This document shows, in pieces, positions 1-10,440 of a stretch of 64,000 nt of DNA. The stretch spans positions 9,246,402-9,310,401 of the forward strand of contig ML679960.1 of assembly GCA_007922225.1 (NCBI GenBank), read 5' to 3'. Source of the DNA: Emydura subglobosa (taxonomy: Eukaryota; Chordata; Testudines; Chelidae). The translations under genes and the position numbers were made by a program. The notes beneath the pieces are model-generated. The model did not search any database, was not told where the DNA came from, and worked only from the letters and a program-made list of their open reading frames with translations. Each line of letters opens with the position of its first letter. Positions within the stretch are counted from its first letter, which is position 1.

Positions 1-1149
1 GTGGAAAAGGTAGTTGAAAAGAAAGACGCGATAATTGCCGATGAAAGGAAAGCCAAAGATAGGCATGATAAGTAAAAAATGAGTCATCATAACGATATGA
101 TCAATAATAAGGTGGGTAGATAGTAGATACTGGGCAATATAACCCAACAGCAAACATTCCCAAAGCTGTTGAATGATTGTGTTTTGTTTTGTTTTTTAAA
201 TCAACTGTGTGTAACTCACATCCACCATATATTCTCCGTTTAACAATATCAGACAGGAGAGTCAATGTGATACATACAGTTCAAAGTGGCAGCAATGTAC
301 CTGCTCTGTGTTTTTTTGCACTGCTTGAATCTAATCTTGCTCAACTTCAAACAGGATGACAGCAGCATGCAAAATAGGCTGATGTGATACCTAAAATATG
401 TATGTCATTCCAGCTTTTCTTTGAGAGCTGCAGCAGTCAAAACACTTTGCCTTGCAGCTCTGGAAAAAGACACCCATTTATTTAACATCAGTCAGAATTG
501 GCACCCTGAATCTGAATGCCAGACATATCTTCCAAGAAAGGGTGGAAACACAACACAGGCAAAGAAAGGGAAAAAGAGGAAGTGAAATCAGATGAAAGGG
601 AAACAGACAGTGAAGAAGAGAGACGGGGGAAAAATGTGCACAGGATTCTTTAAAAAAAGAAAAGAAAAAAAAAAGAGCAGATGGAACAGAGAAAAGAAAG
701 AAAAAGATTAACAAAGAATGGGAGACAGTATATTAGATGTTTTGATATTGAATAAAAAAAGTAATGCCAAATATTACAATAAATGAACACACTCAATGCT
801 AGATTTTATGTGAAGTTGTTTTTATGAGCCCCCTAGCTCCCCTTTTGGCTACTGAAATAGCAAAGTTAGGCAACAGATTTTTTTTTTTAAACACATCTTT
901 AATTGCTGTCATTGTGACAGCCAATATGGGGAATGGAAGCCTCCTTTCAGTAATGAGATGGAGAAATGGTAAAAATGTTATGGAATAAGCAGCTCTCAGG
1001 GGACATCTTTTTTCTTAACCACCCTCAGCTTGAGGTTGGCCTGTGTCTTGAAGGACAAAGGTTCATAAAATCCTTTCTATTTATCCCCCATCATTTGTAA
1101 TTATGGATGTGCTCATTATCCATACAAATGTCTAATTTTTTGGTATCGT
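1..1149. other. Intergenic or intronic DNA, no gene seen
   Basis: A/T-rich sequence without a convincing coding frame; the open frames here are short and of low-complexity composition, for example a Phe/Ser/Leu-rich one antisense to an A/G-rich tract near 590-715. The stretch at about 1020-1130 is non-repetitive and evenly composed, but nothing in it is diagnostic. Confidence 0.6.
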
Positions 1150-1640
1150 TTCTTGATCCCAATAATATCTAGTAGCAGCGAGTTCCACTGGTTAATTATA
1201 CATTGTGTAAATAATGTATTTTCTTTGACGCGTTTTAAATATATTGCTTTTCAGTTTCATTCAGTGTCTCTTTGTTCTTTTATTAATCAAAAAAAGATAA
1301 ATAGGAACTCCACGTTTGCCTTTTCTATACCATTCTTCTCAATCTAGCTTCAGCTGGAAATTTTCCAAGCCCCTAATTACTTCCATTTTCCATCTCTGTG
1401 CCCTTTCTATAGCCTCCTGGAGATAAGGTGAGCAAAAATGAACATCCTATTCCAGGTAACAGCATACTATTGATTTTTATAATGGCATTATTCTCTCTTC
1501 AGTATTATTTTCCATTCCACTCCTTCTCCATCTTAACATTTTCACACTGAGCACAGGTTTTAATTGAGCTGCCCACAGCTATGCTTATGTCTTTTTCCTG
1601 AGTGGTCACAGTTAATTTGTAACCCAGTAACTTGTAAGGG
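1150..1640 (-). mobile_element. Old CR1 LINE fragment (3' part of ORF2)
   Basis: Read on the minus strand this resembles a decayed 3' half of a CR1-type LINE. Landmarks on the plus strand are the block 'agttccactggttaattat' near 1180, a 'ccctttctatagcctcctgg' block near 1400 and 'cctgagtggtcacagttaat' near 1598, in the order expected for antisense CR1. Many stops and indels interrupt any frame, so it is far older than the CR1 at 30.8-31.7 kb. Boundaries are approximate. Confidence 0.6.
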
Positions 1641-2009
1641 GATAGCTCTCAAAGTTTGCCAGGCCTCAGGGGCCCAAGCACAGTTTCAGATTCAAGGTAG
1701 GGAGGTTTAAATTTAAAAGAGCTATTTTGAAACTCATAAAACCTTGAATAATTCAAAATGTGAAATAGTCAATTGTTTGGAGTTGCATGATTTATTTTGT
1801 CAACATTTTACCAATACACACACCCTCTTCTTCCCTCCCTTATTATTCTCACTCACTCTTACACTAAACAGGAACACTTTGGGAATTTGTCCTTCCAGCT
1901 GTAACTCATATTCACCTGTATTTTTGCTTCCTTTAGGCACAGGGCCAGCTGCAAGTTTTACAGTCTGTGAGAAGTAAGAGTTGGAGGACAAGGAAAGGGG
2001 AGGGAAGGA

Positions 2010-2231
2010 ATCCTAAGTAGAGCTAAGCAAAATGTTTTGACCAAAACCTTTTTTTGGTGAAAAATGCAGATTGGGGTTGACTGAAACATTTCACAAATTC
2101 ATGTCAAATTTGATGAATTTTTTTCATCTGGAAAAAAAAAAAAGAATCTGAAGTCAAAGCTCTTTTCAACATTTCAAAACTGAACATTTCAGTTCAGATT
2201 AGCTTTCATTTTAAACTTTCCTCCAATTTTA

Positions 2232-2265
<34 letters not shown>

Positions 2266-2370
2266 TGACATTGAAACAACATTTCATGTCAGGTCAAAAA
2301 CTTGACTCAAAACGTTTTTTACATTTTTTTTCAGAATTGCCAGCAAACTGAAAAATCCGTTATTTGAACC
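2010..2370. repeat. A/T-rich interspersed repeat with aaaatgtttt / aacatttc motifs
   Basis: The block begins near 'gagctaagcaaaatgttttg' and repeats short motifs such as 'aacatttc' and 'aaaacgtttt' on both strands, giving a self-complementary texture. This resembles degenerate non-autonomous repeats common in reptile genomes. No protein-coding potential is seen. The family is not identified. Confidence 0.4.
2235..2262 (+). repeat. Poly(A) tract, 28 A
   Basis: Uninterrupted run of 28 A inside the A/T-rich repeat. It could be an expanded internal A run or the tail of an old retroposon; no target duplication was recognised. Confidence 0.9.
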
Positions 2371-4700
2371 TCTCTCGTCTCCAGCCGACTGTTATCAGTG
2401 TAGTCCACTTGTGCAAGGAGGATTCAGATGCTGATGTGAGGTAACGAAGAATGATTGGCACAGTTGGAGAGCATCCACGGAAGCGTACTGGGAGACAGAA
2501 TCACTATGCTTGTTACTGGTAGTCAGGGAAGATTATTTATCTTTCAGAGTGGAGGGGGTTCACAATGAGCCAGAACGGCAGAAGGTCATACTTCTGTACT
2601 GGCAAGGGCAAGTACTAACAAAGCAACTCCCTACCACCTCTATGCACAGACATTTGAGTCCTGTCCTGTGGGATATTTAGTCCATGCCTAGGAACAGCAT
2701 TGTCCAGTGCTATGCAACAGACATGCTTCCAGGGAAACATATATCTCGTCTGTCTTGCTTACAATGCTATCTAGATATTATGCTCAATCCTGCAATCATT
2801 TTATTTTTAAAATAAGGATTTACCAGCTTCTCATTTAAATGCAGTACGGGGCCTCGGATTTCATCATGTTTTGTAGACCTTTTTTTAAAAAAAATCCCAT
2901 TAATGAGAATCAACCCATTTCTCCACTCTACACCTCAATCTCTCTTAGACCCAGACACCAAAGGGAGCTCTTTGTGAGCAGATAGCATCGACTCCATTGG
3001 GCTCCTGAGGGGCTGGGGGTGGGGGCCAGCCAATGGAACCAGCTGTCGGATCACCAGTGTATCATTCAATTATCATGCACACACACAAGTATGTTTCAGC
3101 ATCTTCCTATTTGTGAACAATCTGCTGCCGTGCTATTTACCAGTTCACCTTCTCTTCTGTGCATTATTACAATTTCTGTACATTAAAGGACAGAGCCTTT
3201 ATAGCTGCTCTGCAGGAAGAGACAGAACACTCTCCAAGTGCTCAAAAACACTGAGCAGAATAATTGAATAGGTGAATAAGAGAACAATTTGTTTTATTCA
3301 AGATTTCTCTCTCTTTCCTCCTCACTTTCTCCCACCTGCTCTCCAAAGGGAACAGGCTTAAGTACTGTTATAGTAGTTGCTCCCTAAGGTTAACAACATT
3401 TACTATAATATTCAACTTCAGACCTGTACTATTCAGTAGGCTGAAATAGGATTACAAGGGGCCTGCTCCTTAAGGGCTTGAATTGTCATTTTCTTGCTTT
3501 GAGTCGAATACATCCACCATGAGAGCGTCAAGCTGAGAATCATTTAAAATGCATACAAAAAGAAAGAGATCCTTTTCTCAACGTTCATATAAATGGACCC
3601 CTTTGATGTGTACCTTACACCAAATTTCCACTTGTATTCTTTCACCTCTTCTGTATTACATAAGGTTTCAAAAACTCAACCTCCTTCAAGCAATGATTAC
3701 ATACCAAATAAAAAAAAATAGATCAATTTTCAGGATATTCCTCCTCCTCCAAACATTAAAAACCAAGATAGAGCCCTTCATTGCAGGAAACCTGACACCA
3801 GCCAATAAAAGATTAAAAGCTGTATTTTCCCTAAACAATAGTGACTAAAGTGCTGAAATAGCCAATGCCTGGTAAACAGTACAGTGTCCAAAAAAAAAAA
3901 AAAAATTGATTAAAAACTTCAAAGAACTTTACTATCCAATGGAAATGCCTAAATCCCAATAATTAAATGTGTGCTGTTTTATAACTTGCCCTGCACTGAA
4001 GTAGTCAGGCTTCCTCACAACCTCCTCACAACCTCTCACATACCTCTGCCTACAGTAATGAAGCCGCCCTATTACTTACTGGAAGATACGGGTCCACAGT
4101 GGGGCACTCACAACCTAATCAGTAAGATAAATAACTTACAGGTACTAAATACCATATTGGAGTGTACAAAGATACCACAGATCTCATCTGAAAACACATG
4201 GCTGCAGTGAAGATTAATATTTCAATCCGGCATGGGGCTAGAGGGCGGGGGGGGGGGGGAGGGGTGTGTGTGTGTGTGTGTGACAGTAATTTAATCCCTT
4301 CAGCTGTAAAGAGAGAAAGTAGTACTAGGCTTCCATAAATATCCTTGGACTAGCCTCCAGGAGAAACAGATTAAGACATGAACCCGGTTTCTACACTAAC
4401 CAGTTCAAGGATCCGCTGTGACATTGAGGCCCATTGGTGATTCACTATTCTGTGTCAGCAACTTTTGTCACTTCACCTAATGCACTGTTGTCATGATATA
4501 GACCCAAAAAGGTTGCATGTAATAAATGACAGGAAAACTAGTAATTCACAGATCATTAATATTCTTGTGGTATGTATGTATGTATGTTAAACCCACAGAG
4601 AACTTCATAGATATGTTACAAACGTATTCTTAAAATGTATTTGAGAAGCAGTACCTAAGCCATGCCTGTTCCAGACCAAATAATATAGTTTCACTTGCTT
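2371..4700. other. Intergenic or intronic DNA, no gene seen
   Basis: No supported gene. Contents are unique-looking sequence, a G-rich patch near 3000-3030, a 16-A run at 3890-3905, a poly(G)/(GT)n tract at 4247-4282 and a short ATGT microsatellite near 4571-4588. The open frame at 3549-3848 has no recognisable motif. Confidence 0.6.
4247..4282 (+). repeat. Compound poly(G) and (GT)n microsatellite
   Basis: A run of G broken by a single A passes directly into alternating GT. It is probably length-polymorphic and error-prone for sequencing. Confidence 0.9.
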
Positions 4701-4704
4701 AAAT

Positions 4705-5935
4705 AGGTCTCTGAGGTGAACTAGTCAAGGGCTGAGCAAAGAAAGAAAAGCACACTGACATGCAAGATAAACAAAGCCATTAGCGAGTGAGGAAAGAGGA
4801 ATATTTAATCTCAAAGGAGGATAGAGTCTGCACCTCAGGAAGCCTTCCTGCCTCTTGAAGTATGGTCAAAGACCTTTGGGACTACAGCATGGCATCTACA
4901 CCCCACTAGAAGAAAGAACCTTGGACTTACTTTTCAAAGAATACATTTCAAAGGTTTACTGGGCTATAAAGACAAAGGGTCTGAAACTCACTTGACAAAT
5001 AATTATATCAACTGATTGTATGCAATATTACTGTATCAAATAAGGTCTTTTATGAAAGCCTGTGACACACTCGTGATCAATATCGCTGTGAGATGTATGC
5101 ATTAACACTAACAAGGACTTACGAATACTCAATGATATGCTTTAAAAAACTATGACCAAACACAGGGAGAAACAGATTTGCTTCCCTAAACAGAAGGGAA
5201 GGTGGCTATCTACTTTTCTCAAACATAAATTAAGCAGCAATGAATCAAAATAATAGAAACTTCATTTACATATGAATCAACAGGGAGTCAGGAAATCAAC
5301 AAGAAGGAAAAAACAGCAGGAAGCCTTCCTGCCTCTTATAACGGGGTCAATGATCTTTGAGAGATATAACCAGAAACAAAGCCATTTTGGATCCGTCACT
5401 TGAGGGATTCAATGGGTCAGAGCTCTTGAAATCACAAAACATTGGATTTTTCAACCAATGGGGTTGAAGTTTCTGGGAACTGAGTTTAGGTGAAAAACCT
5501 GTTAGGCAAAGATTATAAATTGCTCATGTTAAATTTTAGTTTTAGAAGCGTATTTTTACTTTTTTGTTTGTTTGTAAGCCTATTTTCATTCCTTATACTT
5601 GGTATAACTTTAACCTATGTCTTTTTGTTAAATAAACCAATTCAGTACTCTGATTGAAATAAAAGTGTTTGTCAAATCCCAGTTAATGAGCTTTCGTTTA
5701 TTGTCTCTGGAAAGGAACAACAAACTTAAGTTTTGTGAGTTTTCACCACCAGGAGACATCTCCAGGGAACTTGAGGTTCACTCTTTGTTACCAGCAAGGC
5801 AAAGTTTGGACTGAGAGTCCATAAGAGGTTGCTGGCAAGGTAGACAAGCTGGTGTGTCAGGGAGTTGTCACACAGCTTAACAGTAGCAGAACTTCCACTT
5901 GCTGAGGCTGAGAAGGATAACATGGCAACAATTCT
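4705..5935 (+). repeat. Interspersed repeat A, possible LTR-retroelement relic
   Basis: Two features suggest a retroelement relic. An identical 21-bp string (4836-4856 and 5317-5337) recurs 481 bp apart and is followed both times by related sequence. A stretch with AATAAA-type signals near 5630 is followed at 5763-5820 by a block ('cagcaaggcaaagt' core) that recurs, diverged, at 22,808-22,868 in a similar context. No coding frame survives. Boundaries and family are uncertain. Confidence 0.45.
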
Positions 5936-6409
5936 GGCAATCCCAGCAGATTGTCAGTCTCCCTTGCTTCCTTTGAAGGTGCAGGGAATGCCTCCTATTG
6001 GTTAGAAAGAGCAACTAGATGTCCCTGGATTCCACTGTTGATTTTGCCACTTGACCTTGCAGTGTGATCTTTTCATCCCCAAACTGACCTATTTGAAAAC
6101 TCTCTCAGAGGCTGCTGTTGAGAATTAAAGGTCCAAATTCATCCCTAAGATACTGTAAAGATCAAAATATGATAATTAGTATTAAAAACAAGGACTCGCA
6201 ACCCAATCCTATTGGTTTCCATAGAGGTCCACAACAATTCTAGACAGCTTGTGATTTGTTTCCCCTCATCCTCACAATGTCATAGCAATTAAAGCACCAC
6301 ATTGGACATTCTAAAATTCCCAGTGAAAAATTTTAATGGCAGTGCTGGGCAGGCAGAAAGTAGCCAGGCTTCAGGCTCTCTCCTCAATGCAACCTCCATG
6401 CTCACTTCC

Positions 6410-6419
6410 NNNNNNNNNN
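6410..6419. other. Assembly gap, 10 N
   Basis: Ten N between 'ctcacttcc' and 'actccccta'. The round length suggests a scaffolding placeholder, so the true distance is unknown. Confidence 0.99.
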
Positions 6420-7429
6420 ACTCCCCTACTAGCTGCAACTAAAATAAACCAAGCAACCAACATCTGAATGGCACATCTTCCCTCCCTCCTCACGTGAGGG
6501 TTATGTAATCCATACCTGCTTAATATGACGCTCTGTCTCCTTCTCATGGTATCTACCCCAGAAGAGATTGATGATTCTGCTACAGCCTTGGCTAAAGGCC
6601 ATGTGGCTTTTAGCTCATGCAGTAGCAGCTCATACGCTCAGCTTCAGAGGTCCCTGTGCGCCGCTGAGTGAGGTCTGTTGGTGTTACACTTACGCACCCA
6701 ACAGCTCTCAGATAGGTATTGTTTCCTTCCTAACTACCTCTTAAAAGAATGTATTTTCCCTGCAGGAAGGTACCACAGTGATTAGTATCTCACAATGATA
6801 TAAGACTCAAGCAGTTTAATTAAAACAAGTTTTATTAAGAACAGAGAAAATCCAATTAAAACAAAATAAATAGTCTGCATAATGTGTCTATTCTGAAACT
6901 TTGTGAATACTCATCTACACCGGTACAAGTGATGTTACCAAGATTATACCACATTTTGCATCCCATACTAGTGTGACCTTTCTTTCCTACTTGTCTCTTT
7001 TTTTCCTCTAACACTTTGGCTGGTCAGACTGACCTAAATTCCTTCCTCCACCAAGATCTTCTCCAAACAGAAGAGGGCAGGGTAGTAGAGAAGGAGCTGA
7101 TTACAGCAGATTCTCAAGTTCCAGTTGCTCCAGCCCAGAACTGATGTACTAGGGGGTAGGAGATAAACTATAGGCATGAGTAGGCTCCAGCAGAGAACCG
7201 GGATCTGGGCCTGAAACTACAGGCAGGAGAGGCCTGGGAATGACCCAAAAAGAGGGTAAAATGGGTGGATTTGGTTTTGGGACTTTAAATATTACTTTTG
7301 AGTTTGTTTAAGCTGATAAATCCAGACACCAAGATGGGGTGTTGTAATTGGATGAGAAAATGTATGGAGTCAGTGTAAAAGGGCCTGGAAGAGGGAGAAT
7401 ACAGAGCAGGACAGCACAGAGCTACCCCC

Positions 7430-7446
7430 TGGCCACAAGGGGGCTC
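7430..7446 (+). promoter_or_regulatory. CTCF-like binding motif
   Basis: The string TGGCCACAAGGGGGCTC matches the vertebrate CTCF core pattern (CCACnAGGGGGC) closely, with one common variant at the position after CCAC. A sequence match alone does not show occupancy. Confidence 0.5.
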
Positions 7447-8944
7447 ATGGGCAGCAGTCAACCATATTACATAGAGTCATCTCCCACGCCCCCCTTATGT
7501 AATCTCAATTATAGCCTCCTACCCACTGTAATTTCTGGTATCTCCATGGATGCGTCTTCACAGCGGGAGGTTTTTCAGTCTCTCTCGCTCTCATCATGTC
7601 ACATGTACTGTACGTCTTCCCAAATCCATTCATGACTATATTCACTGCTTTGAATAAACACTTTCCTGTTAACTTTCCTGGCTGGAGGTGTTAACATCAA
7701 TTCATTTCCCTGTTTGTCTTGCACCTGAATGTAAAGTGCAAGGCTAATTTATTCCTATAATTTCTCTCAGCATTAATTTGACTATATTAAATATGATGTA
7801 TTGATAGATTAAAGTCAGTCTGTGTGTCACCTCCCAAATGGCAATGAATTTGAATTCACCAGTGACCGGAGAGAGGTTGCCAGCTCTCTCCATTCAGAGT
7901 AGCTGCTTGATCTTTTGATTTCCCTGTGTAAAGAGGAATACCTTAGGCCTTCCTATCTAAGAAAGTAGAGGACCCAAGACCCAGTTACAGAGCCCCAGAA
8001 TCACAATAGAGAAGGTGGCAATACATTCCAGCAGTTCCAACAAACCTTAGATTGCATTTGAACTGTTACAGGTTTACTTGAACCAAACCTCCAAATTCTC
8101 TGAAGTCTCACAAAAGTGATTCGGTCACTACCACCAGACAGCGCTTTGGTAGCCTCCTTGGAATAGCTTCATCCATTTAGTTTCTAGAAGACAAGTGTTT
8201 ATATCTCACACTGTCTTCACGTTTAGCTCCCTTATTTACAGTCTCATCAGAAAGTTGAATGAGCACAGGGAATGGGCTCCATCCTTTCTTCCCTAATCAC
8301 TTAAAAGGCTGAAGGTGGTATGGACAAACTTTGCAGAGCTGCTGTCCATGTTGTGGGTAGAGAGAGATTCCAATTCAAACACAGAAGAAGGCTGGGTAGT
8401 AGAGAGGGAGCTTTCAACAGCACTCACATTGCTTAACTGGAAAAACAAAACAAAACAACAAAAAACCTACAGTGTTGGGTCCAAACAAAATCTCAGATAA
8501 TGTAGTAAAATTGCCAATTCCAACACTGATTCATCTCTTCATGAGAGCCTTATTTCACCTTGCAAGTTTCTACAGTTTCTGCGGCATGGTGTTAATCCAC
8601 AGATCTGCAGTATGAAATGCTTTCTGATAAAAGTGAGATCTCATCTTACTCAAATTATAACAACAAATACAACTGTTCTGATAAGATGTATTGTTGGTTC
8701 TCTCAGGTGGAAACTGAGCTAGCAGACACCGTCATGCAGCATGAACCAGTGGTATAGTTAATTGGTCCCATAATATGACGCTCTTGCCTATCTCAAATAA
8801 TCTAGCCTGGTTCTCTCTCTTAGTATTCTGCTTGCATTTATAGCATAGAGTGAAGGGAGCTCACTGATCTGCCTACCTAAGGCTCACCCAGAAATGGCAA
8901 CAAATAGGATATTCTTCATCTCCCTTCTGGGCACCTCAAAGACC

Positions 8945-9055
8945 CTAATGGATGTTATACCCCGTGAGATCATTATCTTCATTTTACAGATAGGGAAAAA
9001 AGCAGAAAGAGAGTAAGTGACTATCTTAAGGTTACACACAGAGTAGTTTATGCTT
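8945..9055 (-). repeat. MIR/CORE-SINE fragment
   Basis: The plus strand carries 'cattatcttcattttacaga', then 'gtaagtgactatcttaaggt' and 'acacagag', the usual order for an antisense MIR body. Diverged but clear. Confidence 0.8.
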
Positions 9056-9903
9056 GCTTTGGTTACCTATTAAGGAAAACAAAAATATCTGTGCCCCAAT
9101 CCACAATGGCCAAACATATTTCATGATCCTTTCTTATCATTAGCTGCTGATCTGCTCAATCCAGTAATCCGTCTGGACCAATGGCACATCTCAGTTAGCT
9201 GTCCCCATCCTTAATAAATGTGACATCAGACTCTGTAACTGTCAATCTTTTTCAGCTATCCAAAAGCTAAGATTGTGGATATTAATTCAGCTGATAAGAT
9301 AAACATTAATGTAACTAATAAAAATCTGAGTTAAGTGTCATGAAAAAGCAAGAAAGGCACTGTTAAATCAGATCTATGCTTTAGTGAATATCATGTAACA
9401 AAAAAGAAAACCTATATCTATTTTATGTAAAAGCCAGCTTCACTGGTGGCCTGGATTTTCAGCTTTATTTTTGAGGCTACAACTGAGACTCAGACTCAGA
9501 CACAGAGCAGGAAAATCATTTTTCTTTATGTTTTGTAAATTGCCATACACATTTTTTCATACAATAAAATAATTACATTAAATAATAACAAGCTTTTCAT
9601 TGCTAAGTCTTAGAAAGCCTTGTAAGAAGTTATGAAACACCCTCCCACCAGAGCTGATCACACCGTTGCTTATTCAGTGGGTTCACCAACTCATTCAAAA
9701 TGTTTTAATCCCAGTTTAAAGAAGACCTGCTTAAAAATTCATTTGCACACATTACTCAGATCCACAAATATAGCCCTGATATATACTTATAGAGCAACGC
9801 GCTCTTTCCCCATTGGTACATTACCTTCATTACCTAACCTAACTCTTCATCCAATTTTGAGGATATTGAAGCAGTTCCACTTTGTATAAATAATTAAATA
9901 TTC

Positions 9904-9972
9904 AGTGGAGCAAGGACTTGAACTCAAGTGCCCCATCTACCAGAGGAGTGCTCTAATCAATGGGCTACAGAG
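9904..9972 (-). repeat. tRNA-like SINE head
   Basis: On the minus strand this reads as a tRNA-like sequence with an A-box-like 'gattagagcac' and a B-box-like 'gagttcaagtcc'. The ends do not pair as an acceptor stem, so it is a SINE or tRNA-derived relic, not a working tRNA gene. Confidence 0.55.
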
Positions 9973-10036
9973 AGTTCATCTCACATGGTACAATGTGAAA
10001 CAGCTTTAGTCTGAGAGTTTGACACACACACCCCAG

Positions 10037-10172
10037 AGTACTCAGTGGTTAGGGCACTCATCTGCAAATTTGGGAGGCCCAAGTTCAAATCCATGCTCTG
10101 AATCAGGCAAAGAGGAGACTTCAATCTGGGTCATCCACATCCCAAGTAAGTACTCTAACCATGGGGCTAAAA
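10037..10172. repeat. Palindromic tRNA-like foldback repeat
   Basis: The left arm contains 'cagtggttagggcactca' and 'aagttcaaatcc'. The right arm, reverse-complemented, reads 'atggttagagtacttac' and 'agattgaagtcc', so the halves are diverged inverted copies of one tRNA-like sequence meeting near 10,105. Together they could form a long hairpin. It lies about 65 bp from the separate tRNA-like segment at 9904-9972. Confidence 0.7.
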
Positions 10173-10351
10173 TGTAGAAGAGGGTGGTATGGCAACATTA
10201 TCTCTTCCTCCCTGAATAGCATGTCCAACTATCCTTTGGTTTTTATTTAAAAACAAAAAACCGAGCAGGTAAAATGCCCCAAATCTAAGCTTTTGTGTTT
10301 GTTTTAGTTTTGTTGATAAAACAAAACTTTTTTGTTTTGGATCAGTTTGCA

Positions 10352-10440
10352 CAGCTCTAGGGTTTTGCTCAAGGTCACTCAGCAAGTTGGCAGGGCTGGC
10401 CATAGAACCCCAGACTCCCACTTCCTAGCCACATCCCTAA
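10352..10440 (-). repeat. MIR/CORE-SINE fragment
   Basis: The plus strand has 'gctcaaggtcactcagcaag', then 'atagaaccccagactccca', the antisense MIR order of the 'gacctt..gcaag' and 'gggttc' blocks. It directly follows an A/T-rich patch ending 'gcacagctct'. Confidence 0.75.

Larger units (their letters stand above)
5936..8940. other. Intergenic or intronic DNA with minor repeat traces, no gene seen
   Basis: No supported gene. A motif of about 45 bp around 'gggtagtagagaaggagct' (7090) reappears diverged near 8392, suggesting two pieces of one repeat. A segment at 7340-7700 has an AATAAA at 7653-7658 and may be an LTR-like relic. The 95-codon open frame at 7348-7635 shows no domain. Confidence 0.5.

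Noticed and set aside
9904..9972. Minus-strand tRNA gene
   Set aside because: A- and B-box-like words are present but no acceptor stem pairs; it fits a SINE head better.
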